This document shows positions 56,060 through 64,000 of a DNA stretch of 64,000 nt, one piece after another (within the stretch, counting starts at the first letter, position 1; the number at the start of each line of letters is the position of its first letter). The notes beneath the pieces were generated by a model that worked only from the letters and a program-made list of their open reading frames with translations, was not told the DNA's origin and did no database searches. The translations under genes were made by a program, and so were the position numbers. This DNA is from Gracilaria gracilis (taxonomy: Eukaryota > Rhodophyta > Florideophyceae > Gracilariales > Gracilariaceae), in contig JARGSG010000031.1 in the NCBI GenBank assembly GCA_030374805.1, forward strand, positions 62,001 through 126,000. Reading direction: 5' to 3'.

Positions 56060-56219
56060 TTTGGGGTGTTTGTTGAGAGTTTATACAATGGTACAAGGGC
56101 AAGGTGACAGACCGGGTTAAACGGTGCTGTCAATAAAGGGAAACCGTAAAACAGTTTCGTGGAAGCTCGTCCACCAACCTTATTGCCTCGTCATGCCCGT
56201 CTTTAATCTTTCTTTAATC

Positions 56220-56335
56220 TTAGTCTTCAATCTCCGCCGGCCTACCTCTCAAGTCCCACACTCGAACGGTTCCATCTCTGTTTCCAAATAGTTTCTCTGA
56301 GCCGTCAAACTCCTGCTCGAAGACGGACTTTCATC
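56220..56335 (-). pseudogene. WD40-repeat protein, C-terminal fragment
   Basis: A short minus frame reads FEQEFDGSEKLFGNRDGTVR then VWDLRGRPAEIED and a stop at 56220-56222. GNRDGTVRVWDLRG is a textbook WD40 strand c/d with its W-D pair. Upstream the phase closes within about 40 codons, and the neighbouring plus-strand propeller takes over, so only the last repeat remains. Confidence 0.55.
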
Positions 56336-57218
56336 ACGGAGGAAAGCGTGTGACATCCTAGTAGGCAATGAGAAGTTTCTGTTAGCGTCCAGTTCAATAC
56401 AACCAATCGAACTTTCTGTCTGGGCCGTTTTAAATACCACACCTCTTCGCCAATTCAACCACCAATCGGAAGGCTGGAACCGCATCCATACGATTGGCGC
56501 CATACAACCTTTGTCAAATCCCAATCAGTTCTTCGTGTGGAATGGGTCAGACAGACCTTTTATTCTTGATGTCTCGACGGGATCGATAGTGTGCAACGTC
56601 GATGTTCACGCTCAATACATCAGAGAGATTAGAAGTGCCGTTGAAGAAGCTGAACATGGTGCTAGAAAGTTAGTTGCCTGTAAACTGGCTGTTTTTGCAG
56701 ATGAAAGACGCTTAGCTCTTGCAACATCCAATCGAGTGTTCGTTGTCTCGCTTTCCTCGAATCATCGGGCTGGAAAGAAACAACGACAGTTTGACGCTGC
56801 GAGAGGCGCTTTTGTTGCTTTGAGTACAGACGATCGAGTTGTCTTTACCACTGAGGGGAACGCTTTTGGTCGACTGGGTGTGCACGTTAGTGGGCCAGCT
56901 TCTCCTGCTACCCTACATATATTGTAGGTTTGCAACGTCGAGAAGGAACAGTTAAGCATTGAGATTCACTTGCCGAGTGCTGCGACTTCACTCTCTGTTT
57001 GTGCCGATGTTGTTGCCGTCGTTTGCGAATTTGATTTCGTAGCCTTCTCATTACGTACAACGTGTACCTCGGCCCCCGGTGGTGTGGCCGTCTTGATACC
57101 AATGACACCGACAGTCATACCGGGCACGGCCACCTCCAGGGTTGTAGAGTCGCTCGCAAAATGCTTCGAACGTGACCATACAATTCACCTTGTAGAACTT
57201 TGGGCGACTGAAACATGA
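56292..57218 (+). pseudogene. Beta-propeller-like protein, fragment
   Basis: A plus frame from about 56292 to a TAG at 56925-56927 has repeated strand patterns of a WD-type propeller: KFLLASSSIQPIELSVWAVL, NPNQFFVWNGSDRPFILDV, KLAVFADERRLALATSNRVF and RGAFVALSTDDRVVFTTEG. The same phase goes on after the TAG with KEQLSIEIHLPSAATSLSVC and VVAVVCEFDFVAFSLR, still propeller-like, up to a stop at 57216-57218, but from 57000 on it overlaps the IF-2 remnant on the other strand. The family is not identified. It has no visible start and one internal stop. Confidence 0.45.
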
Positions 57219-57760
57219 CAAAGTCCCCAACGCACAATGTGCCACTACGCATCACAACTGTTGCTACTGATCCTAACGAGCGGTCTAGTCTCGACTCTAA
57301 ACAGATTCCGGCACCTGGCGCGTTTGGGCTTGTGCGGAGATCTGGCATCTCCGCCTGAAGCGAAATCGCATCGAGTAGTTGCGGTAAGTTTGCACGTGTC
57401 TCGGCGGAGATGTCGAGCCATTGTACATCGCTACCGAGCTGTTCGGTGTTTATCCCAAGCAGGTCCAACAGTTTATATCTTATATGCTCCGGATCTGCGC
57501 CTGGGGTGTCGAACGTGTTGATGGCGACGATGACGGGAACATTAGCGGGGCGCGCTAGATTGGCGTCTTCAATTGTTTGAGGCATGACTCCATCATCATC
57601 CGCAACCACTAGCACGACAATGTCTATCACTACGGTTCCCTTCACGCGCATTGCTTTGAAGGCAGCATGTCTACGTGTGTCAATAAATGTCGCAAAGGAT
57701 GATTCTGAGCTGTTGTCCCCTTTCGACAACGGAACTTGAAATGAGGCAACGCTGTTGCAG
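56966..57760 (-). pseudogene. Translation initiation factor IF-2, decayed fragment (probably organellar)
   Basis: The minus frame 57729-57115 has the IF-2 G domain from switch II on: FATFIDTRRHAAFKAMRVKG, DIVVLVVADDDGVMPQTIED, NVPVIVAINTFDTPGADPEH, AISLQAEMPDLRTSPNAPGA and a domain II start, GSVATVVMRSGTLCVGDFVM. After a frame change near 57175 come TLEVAVPGMTVGVIGIKTAT and a stop at 56966-56968. Key GTPase motifs are changed: DTPGH is DTRRH and NKxD is NTFD, and the P-loop is missing. It therefore cannot be a working GTPase. IF-2 loads initiator tRNA on bacterial-type ribosomes, so a mitochondrial or plastid origin is likely. Confidence 0.78.
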
Positions 57761-57794
57761 CGTGCGTCGTGCGTGCAAGCTTGATGCCTGACAG

Positions 57795-59060
57795 CGTTTA
57801 ATTTGCGTCTCCTCTCCCGCCGCTTTCTGCAAGGTTGTATGCCGTACCGCTATGCTTACGTTCTGTCGCATGTTGGTGTCCCGCCTCCGGCGCGTCTGCT
57901 TGTTGCATTCTTGTCGTAGCTTCGTGCGGCGTGTCGCCGTTGCTCTGTGCGCTTTCCTCTGTGACTATGGTGTCCTGGCGTTGTACAACCGTGCCGCGAA
58001 CTTCTGCGACGTACGCCATCGTCTCACACCCGGTGTTGTCATCGTAAGTGGCCGCGCCCTGCGTCAGCCTCTGACGGCTAGTGTCCGTCCAGCGTGGCGC
58101 GGGTGTCAGCGCCATGTTCAGTGTGACATGGATGCGCGAGCTGGTACGACGTGGTCAACGTTGTTCAGTCCTGGACTCCACCACGTGGATGTCTATGTGG
58201 AAGACGTCAGTGATGTTGCGGATGAAGATGTTGGTTACCGAAATGGGTGAAGCACGTTGTGGGAGAAAATGAATGAGGCAGACCCGGTTTGACGTCGGAT
58301 CGGTGAGGCGCAACGTGCTTCCATGCCCACTGCACTGCTTGTGGTGAGTGGTGAAGCTAAGCCATGCTGCGATACAGATGCCGAGATGACAAACGGGCTC
58401 CATGCGCCACCTATTTTTGCCGCACGTGCGCGCCGTCAGCGGTGAAGGTGCTCATGCATTGATGCGCGTCCGCCCCGAAGGACTATGGGCTGGTGGTGTT
58501 GCAGCCAAAGCTGGTCGCGATGAAGAGCAAAAGTGGCGCGTTGGGAATGTAGCGAAGTTTGGGAGGCACTAGCGTTGCGAATGGATGCCCGGTGTGAAAG
58601 AAAATGGCTTCGAGCTGTTGGCGAGCTTTGGTAAGAGAGAGCGTGCATGCTAGGTGGCCGTGATGACAGAAAGAGGCCCATGTGCCCCCTCCAAATAAGA
58701 AGGGGTGACTTGCGTCGTCGTTATAGGCTGCGGTGGGGGGAGTCCAGCAGCTCCCGCTGCTGAATCCTCTGAAGCATTAAAATCTGAAATCCACGCCCTT
58801 AACCTCTCAGCTGCAAACGCAACTGCCCAGTTTAACCACGCTTCAGCTGGTTCTATTAGAACCTGCTGTACTTTCCCACCTGTCCTCGCACCCATAACAA
58901 ACCGCGCGCAGTTCTGGATCATGACTACAGTAAAGAACAACGCTTTCGACCACAGAATAATGTATTTCAACAGGAGTGTAACCATTCTTGACAATGTAAT
59001 CCGATGAGGTAGTGCGGAAGATCGCAAATCTATCAACCATGCGTAGCTCTCCGTTTCCAT
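57795..59060 (-). pseudogene. Unrecognised membrane protein, decayed
   Basis: Three minus-strand blocks follow each other in shifting phase. 59060-58650 starts METESYAWLIDLRSSALPHR and has a long membrane segment (ITLSRMVTLLLKYIILWSKA), then NWAVAFAAERLRAWISDFNA and a Pro/Thr linker. About 58655-58260 has ARQQLEAIFFHTGHPFATLV and LLLFIATSFGCNTTSPLSFG. 58280-57795 has SVTNIFIRNITDVFHIDIHV, a TGA near 58155, then RIHVTLNMALTPAPRWTDTS and a Gln/Glu/Thr-rich tail. GC-rich third positions support coding. No family recognised. Its start overlaps the DPH5 remnant head to head. Confidence 0.4.
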
Positions 59061-59690
59061 GCAGCAGCGTCAGAATTTCTACGGCCGGCAGGTCAGGGTG
59101 GCCGAGCGCGAGTTCGTCGAAGAGCGCGCAGAGAACATCCTTGAGGCTGCCACTCGTCCTGGTGGAGCCGCCTTTCTAGTCGTCGGTGATCCGTTTGGTG
59201 CCACTACGCATTCCGATTTTTGGCTTCGAGCGCGCGAAAGATCTATCCCTGTCAATGCGGTGCACAATACCAGCATAACCAACGCCGTCGCTGTCCCCGG
59301 TTTGCAGCTTTATCAATTTGACCAAGCCATTAGCGTTTGCTGCTGAGACAGATCACCTTAACAGCCACTACCTCAAAATGCTTTCTAGTCGCAAGCTCGG
59401 TGTGCATACCCTGTGTCTTCTCGACATCAAGGTGAAGAAACCGTTTCTTGAGAGCTTGACGCGCGGCAAAAAAAGCCTTCCACCCACCTCGCTACATGAC
59501 CGCCAGACAGGCCGCGGAACAGTTGTTTGAGATTGACACCTTGTTTGGGTGTAATCAGCGTGATGAAATACCCGTGGCTGTCGGTGTCGCTAGAATCGTT
59601 CAACCAGACCAACTCAGGTTTCCTGAGCAATCAGTTTCAAATGTTTCTGTACTCACTTTACGTCATACTCCACAATCTTAATGTCATCTA
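59020..59690 (+). pseudogene. DPH5: Diphthine methyl ester synthase (DPH5) remnant
   Basis: Three frames in order match diphthine synthase. 59059-59346: QRQNFYGRQVRVAEREFVEE, the SAM-site signature AAFLVVGDPFGATTHSDFWL, then VHNTSITNAVAVPGLQLYQF. 59318-59530: RKLGVHTLCLLDIKVKKPFL and LTRGKK. 59496-59681: YMTARQAAEQLFEIDTLFGC and VGVARIVQPDQ. The first frame change is near 59335; the second is at an A-run (AAAAAAA near 59470), after which FHPPRYM fits the family exactly. The N-terminal strand and Gly loop are missing upstream, where the membrane-protein frame overlaps. DPH5 methylates the eEF2 diphthamide precursor. This is normally a conserved housekeeping gene, so a second functional copy is expected elsewhere. 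Confidence 0.82.
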
Positions 59691-59872
59691 TCTTTAGACT
59701 TCCACTGCGCACATCGTAGAACCCCCCCCCCATCAAGCTCACTATTGTACACTTTCCAGACCTGCTCATGCCCAACAATGCAAGCGTCAGCCCACACTTC
59801 ACCTCCACCGACACGCACGAAGTACAGCAATATTCGATTTCGTTCTCGACGGAGCAGCAGTTGAAGCGAGGC
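59691..59872. other. Spacer
   Basis: Short stretch with a C-run; no gene seen. Confidence 0.4.
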
Positions 59873-60592
59873 TCAGTGTTGCGTCACGGATATCCTCAGA
59901 ATCTGAAGCAGAAGTCGACGACGGCAGGATAACGGCTGATGACACAGACATATCCAAAGGAAACAACGAGCTTTTAGCGGCAATGCCGCTACTATCGGCA
60001 ATTGAGACTCTGTAGCACGCGTAAGGAAAACCACGTCTGATGCAGTGGGTGTGTTCGCAGTCGTAGGAACAGAGCTCCCTGACGGCTCTGGCGATGGCAT
60101 CGGCGAAAAAGAAATCACCTGGATCAGCCTCTCCGACGAAACCGGAGTTCCGAAAATGGTCGTTGCCATAGCCAATCCGGTTTCCACATCTTGAAAAGGA
60201 TCGACCACATCTGTCTTACTTTCTGAAGGAGAGAGTGTCAGAGTAGAGGAAGCTAATGAAACGATTGTGGCCGTTGCTCCTGGGACTGGAATTTTGTTGA
60301 CACTTGGGGCAAGGGCTGCGAGCATCGAACGGTCCATGAAGTTAGCCGGTGATAGAAAAGGAGTCGCTGAGGGTAGTGTTGTTGTGCTTGGAGCTTGTGA
60401 CATCATTTACATGTTATCCGAGGAAAGTAACGAGTCCCTCTCACTCGACAGCGGTGGGAGTGTTGATGCAACGGGGATTGGCAGTCCGTTGGCTCGCGGT
60501 GGAGGAATGTCGGTATCCAAGGCACCCATGAGGTTAGCTGACGATAGTAAAGGAGTTCGGAGTGGTATACGCTTGTGCGCAGTGGTTTTCAT
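59873..60592 (-). CDS. Ser/Pro/Thr-rich repeat protein, partial or broken
   Basis: One minus phase from 60592 to 59873 with an in-frame TAA at 60407-60409. Before it: LRTPLLSSANLMGALDTDIP...NGLPIPVAST; after it: LPSATPFLSPANFMDRSMLA...VNKIPVPGATA. The two halves are diverged copies of one repeat of roughly 60 residues, with a possible third copy upstream in another phase (60700-60860). Composition resembles cell-wall or mucin-like extracellular proteins, but no signal peptide or domain is visible. Confidence 0.3.
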
Positions 60593-61642
60593 GTGCGATT
60601 TCCATTGTATTCGAGGGCACTACAACACCTCTCACTCACTGTCGGGAAAGATGGTTCTTTCGGAGTACGACACATATGCAGAACCATCGTAGATGATGCA
60701 ACGGGGTGCACTCGGTGCCGGACTACCAGTGTCCAAGGAGTGTATAAGGTCCAATCCAAGGAGATGGCGCCAGAATCTGTTCCAGAAATGCTCCTTGTTG
60801 GCGTATGAAACAAAGTATCCTCCAAGGAAGCACTCGATGAATATGAGTTGCCAACTTGCGCCGCGCAACTCGTTGCCGCCGCCTGCTCGCTCGCCCAACA
60901 ACTGCGATGGGGCGGTCCAAAGCGCCACGGCGCGCTCGCGCCCGCGCCCACGCCCACTCGTGAGTAACGAGTCACGAGTGGATACTCGAGATAGCTATTA
61001 GCGTCGAGAGTGCCATGCGCTGCGCTATATAAAAGCCATCGCCGCGCCCTATCCTGAAAAGCGGCGCCTTTGTGACAGCTCCCGTCGTACACGGCGCGAT
61101 GTGCCTCTGCGAGCTCTCCATTGGCTCGTTGGCCGCAGCGCGCGCGGCATGGTGCCTATGCAGCGGCGTCGGCGCGCCGGTTTCAACGATCTCCATCGCG
61201 CCGCTCGCACGCTTACGCCAGCTGTTGCGCCGCGCGAACTCTTTGTTTGATCGGGGTGCTTTGCAAGAAAAGGAGAAAAATAACATTCGTTTGTACCAAG
61301 GGTAGTTTTCGAACATAAAGGTTCTAACGCAGCGCGTTTGGAACGAATGAAGAAGTTTAATAATGCTTAACAAAGCGGAGTGTCATATATTTACAGACGC
61401 CCTGTATAAATTATTTTGGTGTGTACAGAAGCAACTGACAAAATACAAAGCGCGAATTTGTGCTCCTCTATGTTCTATTGCACGCTGCACGGAGTGATTG
61501 TGTTATTTTTGTAATCTAATTGCTATTTGCGCCAGTGTTTATATTAGGAGGGGGTGTATTATAATCTCGAGCGGGAGTGTATGTCAGAGCGCCAGACTGC
61601 GCACCCAGATGACGCCTGACGCCTGAACGGATAATTCTGGCA
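60593..61642. other. GC-rich stretch then AT-rich spacer
   Basis: 60880-61260 is GC-rich with chance frames on both strands. 61300-61600 is AT-rich and includes TATAAATT near 61405. I see no supported gene. Confidence 0.35.
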
Positions 61643-61690
61643 CACGCAGCGTCAGCGCAACGCAGCGTCAGCGCAACGCAGCGTCAGCGC
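61643..61690. repeat. 16-bp tandem repeat, three perfect copies
   Basis: ACGCAGCGTCAGCGCA is repeated at 61643, 61659 and 61675 without mismatch, at the edge of a GC-rich, A/C-skewed block. Confidence 0.9.
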
Positions 61691-62950
61691 AACACGCACG
61701 AAACGCAAACAGGACAAAAAAGATCGAGAGCGCGCCACCGGCGCCACCGCAACGCACAGAGACACATGACGACACTCTACAGCATCACAACACCATACGG
61801 CAACCTTGCGCAAGGACACGATCGGAAGGGGGCGGAAAGATGGCCACCACACACGAGCACACAACACACAACGTTGCACCACCCGCTACGCTCCACCACA
61901 CCCACGGAATCCCCAACGACCTCGCGCACGAAAGACGCTCCCCCCGAAGAGTCACAGCCGCCGCAGAAGCGCAGACAGCCGGAACAACGCCGCGACAGAC
62001 CTGATAAACGGCAGGAACAGCGACGACCAACGCCAGCTGCGAGAACACGACGCGACGCAAGCGGAAAGCGCGACATGCAGCATTAGGACGATTCGAAGCA
62101 GCGAGTGTCAACTCGCGAACCACGACAGAAACGGTGGGAGAGGTCAGGCGGAAAGACGGAGCGCTACGAACAAGCGCGACGAGAATGCGTTTGATGCGGT
62201 GGCGAACGACGCTCAGATCGGCAGCCGCCACGCCGATATGCCCACGACAACGGCGCAGCCTGCGCATGAACTAGGGCACACACAAGCACGCCTGACTGCG
62301 GCGGCAACAGCGCGCGGCCACCAATCGCTGGCCCACCACTCGCTGCCGGCGAGCGTCGGCCGCGCAGAGCGCGACACGTGCGCCTACACAACGCCACTCG
62401 ACACACGTCACGCAGTATACACGTCATGCGCACAACTTGTGTCGCGTAAGCCACTTGTGTCAGGCGCGATACAAGTGGCAAGAACGCAACACGCGTAATG
62501 CGCGCCACTTGTGGTGCGCAGGCAGCAAACGATGCTGAATTCGCGGTGCACAACGCAATAGCAATGCACGCCGGCTTAACACTGTGCAACTACGCAAGCT
62601 GCAAACAATGCATCGAACACACGGCGCCACGACAGCCACCTGTTTGAACCAGTGACAACTGCATCCGCCTCCGTCGAGCAGAACGCGGTGGAGGTTACAC
62701 GACATGACAGGGCAGCGACGCTCCGCGTGCACACATCACACCCACAAGCAAGAGAGCGCGTCAGGACGCCCACCACGCCCACCACACCATCAACCGCACC
62801 GCGCGTTGAGCGCGACGCCGACGCTGTCTCGGCGCCCACGACACCGGGGCCAACCGCGCCATGGCACCCACAAGCCCCCGCGAGCCGCCACAGACGGCTC
62901 ACACCGCGCGCAGACACGCAGACTAGGCCTCACTGGAACCCACAAGCATT
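61691..62950. other. GC-rich, A/C-skewed low-complexity block
   Basis: Long open frames exist on both strands (230 codons plus, 160 minus) but with His/Arg/Thr-rich or Val/Arg-rich composition caused by base skew, and no domain. A hairpin CCACTTGT...ACAAGTGG lies at 62451-62478. Possibly satellite-like or a CpG-rich upstream region for the frame at 62951. Confidence 0.4.
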
Positions 62951-63313
62951 ATGGGCTATCCCGACGACGACAGCTATGCTCCGTCTTTTCCGATATCAGT
63001 TTGTCGGCCCTCGATGCCTTGGCGTCATGAACAACTAAAACCGCAGGGTTTCAGCCGGTATCGTCTGTTGCCAAAAGCTAGTCTTCGCAAAAATCCTCTT
63101 CGTCAGGATTATAAGCAGCATGTTCTTGTCGAAAGCTTAGATCAAGAATGCATGCCAGTTGATGTTCAAGCTGATTTTATTGAGCAGTTCACCAGATCTT
63201 CTTTAACCTCTGCAGTGACTGCGTCATCTTCGCGGTACTCGAAGGGAGATTGCGTTCATGAACGGTATACATTACGCATTTGCTGCCGATCAGTAATTAT
63301 CGGTAGTAACTAA
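62951..63313 (+). CDS. Unrecognised 120-residue protein
   Basis: ATG frame: MGYPDDDSYAPSFPISVCRP, then RLLPKASLRKNPLRQDYKQH and VDVQADFIEQFTRSSLTSAV. Base composition changes sharply at its start from the GC-rich block to ordinary coding-like sequence. No domain recognised. The 3' part may be an exon edge, since the last 20 codons are Cys/Arg-rich and less coding-like. Confidence 0.35.
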   Translation: MGYPDDDSYAPSFPISVCRPSMPWRHEQLKPQGFSRYRLLPKASLRKNPLRQDYKQHVLVESLDQECMPVDVQADFIEQFTRSSLTSAVTASSSRYSKGDCVHERYTLRICCRSVIIGSN

Positions 63314-63429
63314 GAGTTACCTGTTTTCAGTTTACCACCAAAAGCCTTGAGAAAACATTTTTACTACTTTTATGAACTGTTGATATGAGATATTCGTTCA
63401 AAAGGTTTTAAGCAGCAATTTTCTGTCAT

Positions 63430-63879
63430 ATGCAGGTGAAAGAAATCTTCTCATGTTCTTGTCTGCAATTACATAATATTTTAGTCGTTTTCTGGAAAAC
63501 ATATTTAAAACGATTGGTAGGAAGACCAAAACGCGGATTCAAAAGTAAACAATCAAAAAATGATGAAGATGATGGGCGTGGTGCGCGAAACTGCATTGCC
63601 CGCGCGTGTACGTTGTGCGCAGGCACTGACGGGAAATTGAGCGAAATCGTATGTCGGGAAGACCAAAATGCGGATTCAAAAGTAAACAATCAAAAAATGA
63701 TGAAGATGATGAGCGTGGAGCGCGAAACTGCATTGGCCGCGCATGCACGCGATTCCGCCTCCCCACTAAGTAGCGGCCTTTTTTCCTACATCCCTCGCAC
63801 TCATGCACCCCACTGCAAAGCTGGAGATAGTGTGGGTGAGGCACCTGGCTCGGTCGGGAAGCAGCCAGTCTGGAGATGA
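63430..63879 (+). CDS. Frame with duplicated Cys/basic motif, unrecognised
   Basis: The frame holds VGRPKRGFKSKQSKNDEDDG followed by RNCIARACTLCAG, a basic-acidic linker and a small Cys cluster. The same motif recurs 137 bp later in another phase (GRPKCGFKSKQSKNDEDDER, RNCIGRAC), so the local duplication broke the frame. It may be the last exon of a gene or a piece of a transposon. The start at 63430 is only the first in-frame ATG. Confidence 0.3.
   Translation: MQVKEIFSCSCLQLHNILVVFWKTYLKRLVGRPKRGFKSKQSKNDEDDGRGARNCIARACTLCAGTDGKLSEIVCREDQNADSKVNNQKMMKMMSVERETALAAHARDSASPLSSGLFSYIPRTHAPHCKAGDSVGEAPGSVGKQPVWR
63519..63760. repeat. Tandem duplication, period about 137 bp
   Basis: GAAGACCAAA starts units at 63521 and 63658. 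The first 95 bp of each unit are nearly identical (shared GGATTCAAAAGTAAACAATC); the rest of the second unit diverges. Confidence 0.85.
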
Positions 63880-64000
63880 CTGCTCCGTCGATCCGAGTAC
63901 TGGAGTTGTTGTGGTGATCGGTTCTTTCCACGCCGACTTTGTGGTGACAGGCCAACAGAATGGGAGTGCGTTCGAGCTGAGGACAATTACGACCAGTGGG

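Noticed and set aside
61777-62498. Frames of 230 (plus) and 160 (minus) codons
   Set aside because: Base skew gives both strands open frames; no domain and no coding asymmetry.
1-64000. tRNA, rRNA, CRISPR array or prokaryotic operons
   Set aside because: No cloverleaf, rRNA core or regularly spaced direct-repeat array was seen, and gene structure is eukaryotic throughout.

Overview
The window is eukaryotic nuclear DNA: spliceosomal introns with GT-AG ends (66, 82, 90 and about 222 nt), a centromere-type histone H3, an extended PHD-finger protein, an anoctamin and BTB-BACK and J-domain genes, set in a large excess of transposable elements. A carbohydrate-sulfotransferase fossil, few and short introns, tyrosine-recombinase retroelements and PIF/Harbinger, MULE and Copia elements would suit a multicellular red alga (florideophyte type). 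That assignment is inference from gene content; no single feature proves it.

Layout. 1-5.2 kb: an open frame leaving the left edge (minus), then a decayed sulfotransferase, a decayed secreted-protein gene and a decayed J-domain chaperone gene. 5.27-10.78 kb: a MULE DNA transposon with 552-bp terminal inverted repeats and an 8-bp target duplication, inserted just upstream of an anoctamin gene (10.95-13.6 kb) that now carries stops and a frameshift. 13.8-17.4 kb: a PIF/Harbinger element with an intact transposase; 17.4-18.6 kb: an old Tc1-type element. 19.1-23.5 kb: a host gene island with an intact CenH3 gene, a tail-to-tail ePHD-finger gene and a BTB-BACK gene. 25.1-31.6 kb: a Copia-type LTR retrotransposon with 212-bp LTRs and a 5-bp target duplication. 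31.7-34.8 kb: a LINE on the minus strand. 34.9-36.9 kb: a repeat-rich predicted protein and a divergent protein kinase. 37.3-41.6 kb: a second PIF/Harbinger element carrying a nested solo-LTR candidate. 43.4-51.5 kb: two related LTR-element fragments in opposite orientation, meeting tail to tail at their protease regions. 51.5-53.8 kb: a truncated DIRS-like element with a tyrosine recombinase. 54.2-61.1 kb: a run of decayed host genes (Uma2-type nuclease domain with coiled coil, WD40 tail, beta-propeller fragment, IF-2, diphthine synthase, others). 61.6-64 kb: GC-rich repetitive DNA and two small unrecognised frames.

Only a few genes look functional: CenH3, the ePHD protein, the Harbinger-1 transposase, the kinase-like protein and the repeat protein. 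Most others are relics. Several frameshifts fall in T- or A-runs, so consensus indel errors should be excluded before all of them are called pseudogenes. The sequence shows no new defence or secretion system. The most notable items are the CenH3 gene, the well-bounded MULE and Harbinger elements, the inverted LTR-element pair and the eukaryotic Uma2-coiled-coil gene.
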